Assembly: GCF_023155275.1 (NCBI RefSeq)
Contig: NZ_JALMUV010000037.1
Location: 1-64,000, forward strand
Source of the DNA: Streptomyces rhizoryzae
GTDB taxonomy: Bacteria; Actinomycetota; Actinomycetes; Streptomycetales; Streptomycetaceae
DNA: 64,000 bases
Reading direction: 5' to 3'
The notes beneath the pieces are model-generated. The model was not told where the DNA came from and made no database searches. It saw only the letters and a list, made by a program, of their open reading frames with translations. Shown one piece after another: positions 25,159 to 35,009 of this stretch (position 1 is the stretch's first letter; each line of letters starts with the position of its first letter). The translations under genes and the position numbers were made by a program.

Positions 25159-25185
25159 GATGTGGTGTCGGGGGGAGGTGCCTTG

Positions 25186-25210
25186 GTTGTTCTACTACTA
25201 TGCGAACAAC
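25186..25210. promoter_or_regulatory. Inverted repeat GTTGTTC-N11-GAACAAC before the DUF1648-GntR operon
   Basis: Perfect 7-bp arms at 25186-25192 and 25204-25210 enclose TACTACTAT, which could be the -10 region. The right arm touches the TGGAGG ribosome site of the gene at 25222. The position suits autorepression by the GntR protein encoded as the second gene of the operon. Confidence 0.6.
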
Positions 25211-25221
25211 TGGAGGTTGCC

Positions 25222-26217
25222 ATGGTTGCCGTGAAGCGTTCCCCGTCGTCCGCCGCGCCCGCGCCCGCCCGTCCGCGGAGCTGGCTGGCCGCCTTACCGT
25301 TCCTCGTCGTCACCGTGCTCCTCGGTGGTCTCTACGCCACGGCCGCCGGCCGGCTGCCGGAGCGGCTGGCCACCCACTTCGGCACGGACGGCCGGCCCGA
25401 CGGCTACTCCTCGGCGCCGGGCTTCCTGCTGGGGTGCCTGGCGGTCCTGCTCGTCCTCGGCGTCGGCCTGAGCGTGCTGGTCCGGCTCCCGATGGCTCCG
25501 CCGAACGGGCGCCTGCTGGTCGCGACGGCCTATTTCACCGCCCCGGTGCTCGGGTACCCGGCGGCGCTGGTCCTACTCGGGAACGCCGGCGCCGCCGGCC
25601 CGGACGCGGTCCGGCTGCCCGGCTGGCAGGTGGCCGCGGTGCTGGCGGGCGGCCTCGCGTGCGGTGCGCTGGGCTGGCTGCTGGCCGGTGCCGACCCGGA
25701 GTGGCGCCCCGCGGAGCCCGGCCGGGCCGGCCGGCTCGACCTGCCCGCGGGCGTCCGGGCCGGCTGGACCCGGACCGTCAGCTCGCTCCCGCTGGCCGCA
25801 CTGGCCGCGGTGACGGTGGGCGGCGGCGTCGTCCTCGGCGCGCTCGCCGGCTGGGGCGGCGGCGCGGTGCTGGTCCTCGGCGGTGTCCTGGTCGCCGTCC
25901 ACTGCTCCGTCCGGGTGACCGCCGACCGGCGCGGACTGACCCTCACCCCGGCGCTGCTGCCCGTCCCGCTGCGCCGGATACCGCTGGAGAAGGTCGCGGA
26001 GGCGTCCAGCCGCCGGATCGCGGCGCTCGCCGAGTACGGTGGCTGGGGCTACCGCATCCGGTCCGGCGGCAGCGGGCTGCTGCTCCGGTCGGGCGAGGGG
26101 CTGGTGCTGCGGCTCACCAGCGGCCGGGAGTTCGTGGTGACGGTCGACGACTCCGCCACCGCCGCCGCGCTGCTCAACACCTATCTGGACCGCCGGCGGT
26201 CCGGGGAAGGGGGCTGA
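25222..26217 (+). CDS. DUF1648-domain membrane protein
   Basis: 331-residue membrane protein with about seven hydrophobic segments. After the first helix comes the DUF1648 signature region PERLATHFGTDGRPDGYSS (about 38-57). The C-terminal third (RIPLEKVAEASSRR, then a GGWGYRIRSGGSGLLLRSG region) looks like a soluble beta-rich domain facing the cytosol. ATG at 25222 has TGGAGG 6 bases upstream. It is translationally coupled to the GntR regulator, 1 bp downstream. DUF1648-YtrA/GntR pairs are widespread in Gram-positive bacteria and some respond to cell-envelope stress; the function here is not known. Confidence 0.85.
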   Translation: MVAVKRSPSSAAPAPARPRSWLAALPFLVVTVLLGGLYATAAGRLPERLATHFGTDGRPDGYSSAPGFLLGCLAVLLVLGVGLSVLVRLPMAPPNGRLLVATAYFTAPVLGYPAALVLLGNAGAAGPDAVRLPGWQVAAVLAGGLACGALGWLLAGADPEWRPAEPGRAGRLDLPAGVRAGWTRTVSSLPLAALAAVTVGGGVVLGALAGWGGGAVLVLGGVLVAVHCSVRVTADRRGLTLTPALLPVPLRRIPLEKVAEASSRRIAALAEYGGWGYRIRSGGSGLLLRSGEGLVLRLTSGREFVVTVDDSATAAALLNTYLDRRRSGEGG

Positions 26218-26218
26218 C

Positions 26219-26578
26219 ATGCTCTTCCGCGTCGATCCCGGCTCGGCCGTCCCGCTCGGCGACCAGATCGCCGCCTCGGTGCGCGGCGCCATCGCCGACG
26301 GCTCGGTACGGGCCGGTGAACGCCTGCCCGCCGCCCGGGCCCTGGCCGCCTCGCTCGGCGTCAACGTCCACACCGTGCTGCGCGGTTACGGGCGGCTCAA
26401 GGAGGAGGGGCTGATCGAACTCCGGCGCGGCCGCGGCGCGGTGGTCACCGGAGCCGCCGCCCCGGGCCGCGCCCGCCTCGGCGAGGCCGCCCAGCGCCTG
26501 ATCGCCGAGGCCCGCGACCTCGGCATGTCCGACGAGGAGATCGTGCGGGTGGTGCGGCTCGGCCTGGAGGGCGGGTGA
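26219..26578 (+). CDS. GntR-family regulator, YtrA subfamily
   Basis: 119-residue GntR regulator with a winged helix (PLGDQIAASVRGAIADGSVR, then GERLPAARALAASLGVNVHT) and only a short helical C-terminus (LIAEARDLGMSDEEIVRVV), which is the YtrA subfamily layout. The ATG starts 1 bp after the upstream stop, so the two genes form one operon. Its likely target is the inverted repeat at 25186-25210. The stop codon lies inside the first unit of a short tandem repeat (26574-26628). Confidence 0.92.
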   Translation: MLFRVDPGSAVPLGDQIAASVRGAIADGSVRAGERLPAARALAASLGVNVHTVLRGYGRLKEEGLIELRRGRGAVVTGAAAPGRARLGEAAQRLIAEARDLGMSDEEIVRVVRLGLEGG

Positions 26579-26628
26579 CCGCCAAGGGACGGGCGGGTGA
26601 CCGCCAACGGGCGGTGACCGCCAACGGG
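26574..26628 (+). repeat. Three copies of GGTGACCGCCAASGG
   Basis: Units start at 26574, 26596 and 26613 (spacings 22 and 17 bp). The first overlaps the GntR stop codon. This is the left end of the 646-bp gap between the GntR gene and aconitase. Confidence 0.7.
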
Positions 26629-26807
26629 CGGGCGGGGCAGGGGCGTTGGGCGGTCGGCGGTGGGCCGGGGCGGGGCCGGCCGCCGGGCGGTGAGCCGGCC
26701 GCTCCGGCCGCACCCCTCCGGTCACCGGGCTTCTCCCGGTCGGGTGTGGCCCGCGACGGCAGGGCCGCTTCCCCGCGCGCCGCGGGCCCCCGCGACCCGG
26801 CCGGGTG

Positions 26808-26932
26808 CCGTACGGGCCGCGTGAGCCGTGCGGCACCCCGTGCCGCCAGGTGTCGTACGGGCCCGGTGTGCGTACGGCCCCGGTGCCGCCATGTCGTACG
26901 GGCCCGGTGTGCCTGCGGCCCCGGTGCCGCGC
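26808..26932 (+). repeat. 41-bp tandem repeat upstream of aconitase
   Basis: Two almost identical 41-bp units (26851-26891 and 26892-26932), each starting TGTCGTACGGGCCCGGTGTG, are preceded by a more degenerate unit from about 26808. No frame through them looks coding. The remainder of 26579-27224 holds only this, the short repeat at its left end, and the aconitase promoter elements near 27050-27118. Confidence 0.75.
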
Positions 26933-27049
26933 GGCGCCGCAGGGGCGGGCGGTGTGGTCCGGCGGGCTCCGGGTGGACCCGGGGCCTTCGCCGGGGCGGT
27001 ACGGGACGGGCCGTCAGGGCATGACCAGGCAGCGGCGATGTACTAGAGT

Positions 27050-27067
27050 TATCTCGACATCGAGATA
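27050..27067. promoter_or_regulatory. Perfect 18-bp palindrome in the aconitase promoter
   Basis: TATCTCGA-CA-TCGAGATA, 158 bp upstream of the aconitase start. It resembles operators of the MarR-family UrtR/TamR group; TamR of S. coelicolor has been reported to bind the aconitase promoter (from memory). The outer hexamers also match the element at 25141-25158. Confidence 0.65.
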
Positions 27068-27098
27068 TCTGCCGGGAGGCGTACCGCTGCCGCGTCAG

Positions 27099-27118
27099 TA
27101 AGGGTTACCTAACTTAGG
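27099..27118. promoter_or_regulatory. Weak iron-box-like element before aconitase
   Basis: On the minus strand it reads CCTAAGTTAGGTAACCCTTA, matching 12 of 19 positions of the DmdR/DtxR iron-box consensus as I recall it. Aconitase needs an Fe-S cluster, so iron control would make sense. The match is weak. Confidence 0.28.
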
Positions 27119-27224
27119 GGAGCCTGAGCGGATCGGCAACGACCCTGTGGCGACACCGCGCGACGGCAGTCGCATAGTGTGCGCAGCGCTGAGGTACGCG
27201 CGAAACATGAAGGAGAAGACTGTC

Positions 27225-29939
<2,715 letters not shown>

Positions 29940-29957
29940 GCGGCAGGGAAAGCGGAG

Positions 29958-29990
29958 AGGGCCGCACCCCCGGGAAGGGGGTGCGGCCCT
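29958..29990. terminator. Terminator between aconitase and the FG-GAP gene
   Basis: Stem AGGGCCGCACCCCC (29958-29971) pairs with GGGGGTGCGGCCCT (29977-29990) around a 5-base loop, 18 bp after the aconitase stop. The two flanking genes converge, so it may serve both. Confidence 0.85.
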
Positions 29991-30050
29991 CGTGCTGCCG
30001 GTGCCGGATCCGGGGCCCGGCCGGCGGAACCGGCCGGGCCCCGGCCCCGG

Positions 30051-31010
30051 TCAGGAGAACAGCTTGGTGTAGATGTTCCAGCCGGTGCCGATCTGCACGC
30101 GCGCCTTGTAGGGGCTCGCGGCGTTGCCGGTGCCGTAGTAGGCGAACAGGCGGCCGGAGGTGTCGCGGGCGATGAAGTCCGTCTTGCCGTCCAGGTCCAG
30201 GTCGCCGGTGGAGAGCAGGGCGTTGTAGCCGCCCCAGCCGGTGCCGATCTTCTGGCGGGCCGCGAAGGGCGCGGTCCGGTCGCCGGTGCCCTTGTAGAGG
30301 TACAGGTCACCGGTGGACTTCTCGCGGGCGATGATGTCGGCCTTGCCGTCGCCCGTCAGGTCGCCCTTGCCGGCGATCTGGTCGTAGATCTGCCAGCCGG
30401 CGCCCACCTTGGTGCGGGTGGTGACCGTGCCGTCGGGGTAGCCGAGGTACAGCCAGAGCACGCCGCTGCGGTCGCGGGCGAGGATGTCGTACTGCTGCGC
30501 GCCGCCGAGGTTGCCGGGGGCGAGCACCTTGTCGTAGATGTTCCAGCCGCCACCGACCTGGGTGACGTCGGTGGAGTCGTCGGCGCTGTAGACGAGGTTG
30601 CCGTTGGGGTCCCAGAGCCAGACCCCGTCGCTGTAGCCGTCGCCGTTGCTGTCCACGGCCTGCTGGTTGGCGCGGACCGCGCCGAGGTCGTCGAGCTTCT
30701 CGCGGGCGGTGAGCCCGCCGTTGCCGTCGGGACCGTAGTAGTACGTCCCGCCGGAGGAGTCCACGCCGAAGAGCGGGAAGACCGGGTTGGCCGCGTCGGT
30801 GCCGGCGGCACCGGTGGTGGCGCCGGTGATGGCCTTCGGGGCCTTGGCCGGGGCCTTGGGGGCCGCCTGGACGGCGTTCCGGGCGGCCGCGCCCGGGGAG
30901 TCCGCCGCGTACGAGGTGCCGGCGGCGGTGCCGGCGAGTGCGACGGCGATGGCCGCGGTGGCGAGGCGGGACAGAACGCGTCCGCGCGTGCGGCCGGAGA
31001 GTATTGCCAC
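30051..31010 (-). CDS. Secreted FG-GAP/VCBS repeat protein
   Basis: 319-residue exported protein. The Sec signal peptide (Arg-rich n-region, then LATAAIAVALAGTAAGTSYA) probably ends at AYA-like TSYA before ADSPG. After an Ala/Pro/Lys-rich linker come about five repeats of about 48 residues containing Asp-rich calcium-type loops (DSNGDGYSDGVWLWD, GDLTGDGKADIIAR, GDLDLDGKTDFIAR), each followed by GxGWxxYD/N, as in FG-GAP beta-propeller proteins common in Streptomyces secretomes. GTG at 31010 has GGAG 8 bases upstream. It has no enzymatic domain; the role is probably binding at the cell surface or outside. It is convergent with aconitase. Confidence 0.88.
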   Translation of the reverse strand: MAILSGRTRGRVLSRLATAAIAVALAGTAAGTSYAADSPGAAARNAVQAAPKAPAKAPKAITGATTGAAGTDAANPVFPLFGVDSSGGTYYYGPDGNGGLTAREKLDDLGAVRANQQAVDSNGDGYSDGVWLWDPNGNLVYSADDSTDVTQVGGGWNIYDKVLAPGNLGGAQQYDILARDRSGVLWLYLGYPDGTVTTRTKVGAGWQIYDQIAGKGDLTGDGKADIIAREKSTGDLYLYKGTGDRTAPFAARQKIGTGWGGYNALLSTGDLDLDGKTDFIARDTSGRLFAYYGTGNAASPYKARVQIGTGWNIYTKLFS

Positions 31011-31124
31011 GTAGTTCTCCGAGTGGTGTCGAGATGGGAACCGGTAGCGCGACGGCGCGCCCCGGTGGGGCGCGCCGCGGTACTCCGGAGGTCAGGATCC
31101 TGTCACGACTTCTTCACCTGTCAA

Positions 31125-34100
31125 CTACCTTTGCGGCACCGCCAGAAGCTCTACCTCCGCCAGTACAACCTTTTGCGGGGAGACCAATCGGTAATGCCGG
31201 AACGAACCCGGCGAACCGATCGAGAAGACCCGCGTCTGCCGGTCCCAGGCGAAGGACTGGCTCGTTCTCCTGTCCAGTTCCGTCCAACTTATTCCTTCCT
31301 GTGATCCTTCCAACACCCAGCTGTCCGGCGCCCGCGCGCGGTCCGCGGAGGTGAGCGTGTACTGCGCCGCCCGGACCGGTCCGGCCACCGGCAGCTCGAC
31401 CGAGGTGAACTCCCCGGCGGTCGCCGAGGTGTTGTCGAACAGCGGCCCGGACGGCGTCGTGGCGTCCCGCGGCGGCGCCGGCACCCGGTCGTCCCGGGCG
31501 ATCGAGGACGGCCCGGCGTCCGGGCCGGTGCCCCAGGCGGAGGGGCGCGGCCCCATGGTGAACTCCAGGGTCCCGCCGCGGGCCAGCAGCGCGTGCGGCA
31601 ACGCGGTCGTGCGCCACGGCTTCCCGTTCACCCGCAGGCCCTGGACGTAGACGTTCCGGGCGCTGTTGCCCGGCGCGCTGACGACCAGGTCCCGGCCGTT
31701 CTCCAGATGGACGGTGGCCCGGGTGAACAGCGGCGAACCCACCGCGTACTCGCCCTGCCCCAGCACCAGCGGATAGAAGCCCAGGGCGCTGAAGACGTAC
31801 CACGCGGACATCTCGCCGTTGTCCTCGTCGCCCGGGTACCCCTGGCCGATCTCGCTGCCCAGATAGAGCCGGGACAGCACCTCGCGCACCGCGGCCTGCG
31901 TCTTGTACGGCTGCCCGGCCGCGTCGTAGAGGTAGGCGATGTGGTGCGCGGGCTGGTTGCTGTGCCCGTACATCCCCATCCGGACGTCGCGGGCCTCGGT
32001 CATCTCGTGGATCACGCCGCCGTAGGAGCCGGCGAACCGCTTCTCCGCGGTCTCCGGGGTGCCGAAGTAGGCGTCCAGCTTCTTCGCCAGCCCGGCCCGG
32101 CCGCCGTGGAGGGCGGCCAGCCCGCGGGTGTCCTGCGGGGCGGCGAAGGCGAAGGTCCAGGCGTTGGTCTCGGTGTAGTCGTAACCCCACACCCGGGGGT
32201 CGAAGCGGTCCGGCGGCAGCCGCCAGCCACCGGCGGCGTCCCGGCCCTGGAAGAAGCCGACGCGTGCGTCGAAGAGCCGCACGTAGTTCTGGGCCCGGCC
32301 CAGGAAGTACGCCGCCTCCTCCCGGTAGCGCGGATCGCCGGTCCTCGCGTGGAGGGCCTGTCCCATCCGGGCGATGCCGAAGTCGTTGAGGTAGCCCTCC
32401 AGCGCCCAGGAGGCGCCCTCGCGGGTGTCGGTGGTGGTGTAGCCGAGGAACGGCGAGGTCGCCATGCCCTTGCGGCCGACACCGGGGGACGGCGAGGCGA
32501 CCGTGGCGTTCTTCACCGCCGCCTCGTAGGCCGCCGCGGCGTCGAAGCGGACGCCCTTGACATAGGCGTCGGCGAACGCCACGTCGGAGCTGGTCCCGGT
32601 CATCAGGTCCGCGTAGCCGGGTGAGGACCAGCGGGAGATCCAGCCGCCGTCCCGGTACTGCTGGACGAACCCGTCCGCCAGCCGCCCGGCCCGGCCGGGG
32701 GTGAGCAGGGAGTAGGCGGGCCAGGCGGTGCGGTAGGTGTCCCAGAAGCCGTTGTTGACGTACACCGCGCCGTCGACGATCTTCGCGCCGGTGTGCGCGG
32801 GGGTGTCCGGCCCGGTGGGCGGGGCGAACGGGCTGGCGTACCGCAGGCGCGAACCGACCTGCTCGGAACCGGAGTTGGGATAGAGGTAGAGCCGGTAGAG
32901 GTTGGAGTACAGGGTGGTCAGCTGGTCGCGGGTGGCGCCCTGCACCTCGACGCGGCCCAGCAGGGCGTCCCACTGGGCGCGGGCCCGGTCCGAGACCGTG
33001 GCGAAGGACGTGCCACCGGGGATCTCCCGGGCGAGGTTGGCCCGGGCCTGCGCCACCCCGATCAGCGAGGTCGCCAGCCGCAGCGTCACGGTGCGGTCCG
33101 CGCCCGGCCGCAGCTTCAGATAACCGGTGACGTGCGGACCGCCGCCCCCGCCGAGCCGGCCGCTCGCGGTGACCGGCGCGTCCACCTCCCCGTAGACGAA
33201 CAGCCGGGTGGCGCCGGCCGACAGGCCGCTGCGGACGTCGGAGTAGCCGGTGATCACCCCGCGCTCCGGGTCCAGGTCGAGGCCGCCCTTGTCGTTGACG
33301 TTGTCGAAGAGCAGGTTGGCGTCCGCACCGGGGAAGGTGAAGCGCATCATCGCGGCGTGGTCGGACGGCGCGATCTCGGCCCGCAGGCCGTTGTCGAAGG
33401 TGACGCCGTACCGGTACGGCCGCGCCGACTCGCGCGTGTGGTGGAACGGCAGCGCGCGCCCGGTCCGCGAGGCGTCCGGGGTGCCGGCCGCCACCGACGG
33501 CATCACCTGGAAGGTCTGCCGGTCGCCCATCCACGGGCTCGGCTCGTGACTGGCGCTGAACGCCTGGAGGGTGGGGAGGTTGTCGGCGTTGTTGCGCCGC
33601 GCGTACGCGTAGAGCCAGTCCGCGGACCCGGCGTCGGTGACCGGCGTCCAGAAGGTGAAGCCGTTGGGGACCGCGGTGGCGGGGAAGGTGTTCCCGCGCG
33701 AGAAGCTGCCGCTGGACAGCGTGCCGCGGGTGGTGACCGCGTAGTCGGAGAGGTGCGCGAGCGGTTTCTCCGGGGCCCGCGGGCCGATGGCCAGGTCGTC
33801 GAGCCAGCCGCGGAAGGCGGGCGCGGTGCGCGGCGCCCGGGGCGCGTCGTAGCCGAGCAGGATCCGGGCGATGGTCTTGCCGGCGGCGACCGCGCCGATC
33901 CGGGACTCCCGCGCGTTCCACTGGTTGGCGTACAGGGTCCTGGCGGCGGCCTGGCCCTGCGGGGTCAGCGGGGCTCCGTTCGTGTCGCGGGCGCCCAGGT
34001 CGCTCAGGTACGTCCCGTCGGTGAACGCCAGGTCCACCGCGACATGGGTCGCCGGGTAGTCGAGGTCGGTCTCCGCCAGCTCCGGGAAGACCTTGTAGGA

Positions 34101-34556
34101 GAGCGTGGTCGCCGGGGTGACGGGGATCCGCACCGCGAAGAGCTTGTTGTACGCGTACGCCCGGCCGGCCGCGGTGTGGGTGCCGGCGTAGCGCAGCGCG
34201 TGGGTGCCGGTGAAGCCGGCGTGCGCCTTGGCGGTGGGGGAGGAGTCCGGTCCGGTGCCGGTCCCGGTGCTCATCCCCGGCGCGCCGGGGGCGGTCGCGG
34301 GGGAGACGCCGGAGGTCCGGGGGCGGCCGTCCGGGCCGGTCTCGGCGGTGTCGGTCCAGTCCGGCGCGGGCTCGCCGGCCTCGAAGGAGGTGTGGAACCC
34401 CGCCGCGCCGGCCGGGGGCGGCGGGGCGGCCCGGGCGGCGCCGGGGGCGGTGAGGACGAGCAGGGCGGCCGCCGCGAGGGCGGCGGGGCGGGCGAATCCG
34501 TGCCGTGGACGGTGCCGGTTCCCGTGCCGGTGCGTGTGCCGGTGTCTGTGCCGCAC
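31125..34556 (-). CDS. Secreted GH92 alpha-1,2-mannosidase with C-terminal F5/8 domain
   Basis: 1143-residue exported glycoside hydrolase. After the signal peptide (hydrophobic LAAAALLVLTAPGAARA) come an N-terminal beta-sandwich (about 45-300), a GH92 catalytic barrel with GYLNDFGIARMGQALHART, NQPAHHIAYLYDAAGQPYKT and EIGQGYPGDEDNGEMSAWYV, and a C-terminal F5/8-type C (discoidin) domain in the last 130 residues (FDNTSATAGEF, then DSWVLEGSQEGISWTELDRR). GH92 enzymes are calcium-dependent exo-mannosidases acting on N-glycans or mannan. GTG at 34556 has GAGAGG 6 bases upstream. The n-region of the signal peptide is odd: nine His and seven or more Arg in alternation. A LacI-type inverted repeat lies 21 bp upstream. 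Confidence 0.93.
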   Translation of the reverse strand: MRHRHRHTHRHGNRHRPRHGFARPAALAAAALLVLTAPGAARAAPPPPAGAAGFHTSFEAGEPAPDWTDTAETGPDGRPRTSGVSPATAPGAPGMSTGTGTGPDSSPTAKAHAGFTGTHALRYAGTHTAAGRAYAYNKLFAVRIPVTPATTLSYKVFPELAETDLDYPATHVAVDLAFTDGTYLSDLGARDTNGAPLTPQGQAAARTLYANQWNARESRIGAVAAGKTIARILLGYDAPRAPRTAPAFRGWLDDLAIGPRAPEKPLAHLSDYAVTTRGTLSSGSFSRGNTFPATAVPNGFTFWTPVTDAGSADWLYAYARRNNADNLPTLQAFSASHEPSPWMGDRQTFQVMPSVAAGTPDASRTGRALPFHHTRESARPYRYGVTFDNGLRAEIAPSDHAAMMRFTFPGADANLLFDNVNDKGGLDLDPERGVITGYSDVRSGLSAGATRLFVYGEVDAPVTASGRLGGGGGPHVTGYLKLRPGADRTVTLRLATSLIGVAQARANLAREIPGGTSFATVSDRARAQWDALLGRVEVQGATRDQLTTLYSNLYRLYLYPNSGSEQVGSRLRYASPFAPPTGPDTPAHTGAKIVDGAVYVNNGFWDTYRTAWPAYSLLTPGRAGRLADGFVQQYRDGGWISRWSSPGYADLMTGTSSDVAFADAYVKGVRFDAAAAYEAAVKNATVASPSPGVGRKGMATSPFLGYTTTDTREGASWALEGYLNDFGIARMGQALHARTGDPRYREEAAYFLGRAQNYVRLFDARVGFFQGRDAAGGWRLPPDRFDPRVWGYDYTETNAWTFAFAAPQDTRGLAALHGGRAGLAKKLDAYFGTPETAEKRFAGSYGGVIHEMTEARDVRMGMYGHSNQPAHHIAYLYDAAGQPYKTQAAVREVLSRLYLGSEIGQGYPGDEDNGEMSAWYVFSALGFYPLVLGQGEYAVGSPLFTRATVHLENGRDLVVSAPGNSARNVYVQGLRVNGKPWRTTALPHALLARGGTLEFTMGPRPSAWGTGPDAGPSSIARDDRVPAPPRDATTPSGPLFDNTSATAGEFTSVELPVAGPVRAAQYTLTSADRARAPDSWVLEGSQEGISWTELDRRTSQSFAWDRQTRVFSIGSPGSFRHYRLVSPQKVVLAEVELLAVPQR

Positions 34557-34576
34557 GCGAGCCCTCTCAACGGAGT

Positions 34577-34590
34577 TGACATCGTTGTCA
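34577..34590. promoter_or_regulatory. LacI-like operator TGACATCGTTGTCA before the GH92 gene
   Basis: Inverted repeat TGACA-TCGT-TGTCA with a near-central CG, typical of LacI-family operators. It differs at only 2 of 14 bases from 39763-39776 in front of xylF. The 453-bp gap 34557-35009 otherwise holds a DasR-like element and no gene. Confidence 0.5.
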
Positions 34591-34806
34591 GTTGCGTGGT
34601 GCAGAGACAAGTAAGGTGCCCGGCGGCACCGGTGTCAAGGGTCCGGCGGCGCCCGGAACCGGCCGTGTCGCACCGCCCGGCGGCGGGCGGCGCCGCGCCC
34701 CTGGCCGCGCGCCGCGCAGGAGGCGTGCGCGGCGCATACCGGCGAGGTCTCAACTAGGGAAAGACTCCCGGCCAACCCGGTACCCGATCTTGCCCGTTCG
34801 GCCGGA

Positions 34807-34822
34807 AGTGGACTATACCTAT
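34807..34822. promoter_or_regulatory. Degenerate DasR-type (dre) element before ngcE
   Basis: AGTGGACTATACCTAT matches 11 of 16 positions of the DasR consensus ACTGGTCTAGACCACT, including the TGG...ACC core. It lies about 190 bp before ngcE. DasR controls GlcNAc and chitin uptake genes in Streptomyces, so the context is right although the match is weak. Confidence 0.35.
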
Positions 34823-35009
34823 CGGCGACCGAAACCGGCCGTACGCACGCCTGGCCGGAATCCGGGGGGAAAAGCGTGGCGGGCTTCCAATCCTCGCCTT
34901 TCCCTGGCTCGCCCGGTGCACATCCCGTACCACTCAGCTTCATCTGACCCGCGGTGCCGGGGTGGCTCCGGTACACCGCCTGAGTCCTGAAGAAGGCGAG
35001 GACTTGAGC

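Noticed and set aside
31011..31124. A riboswitch or small RNA between the FG-GAP and GH92 genes
   Set aside because: The short gap has promoter-like AT-rich sequence but no conserved riboswitch fold that I could recognise.
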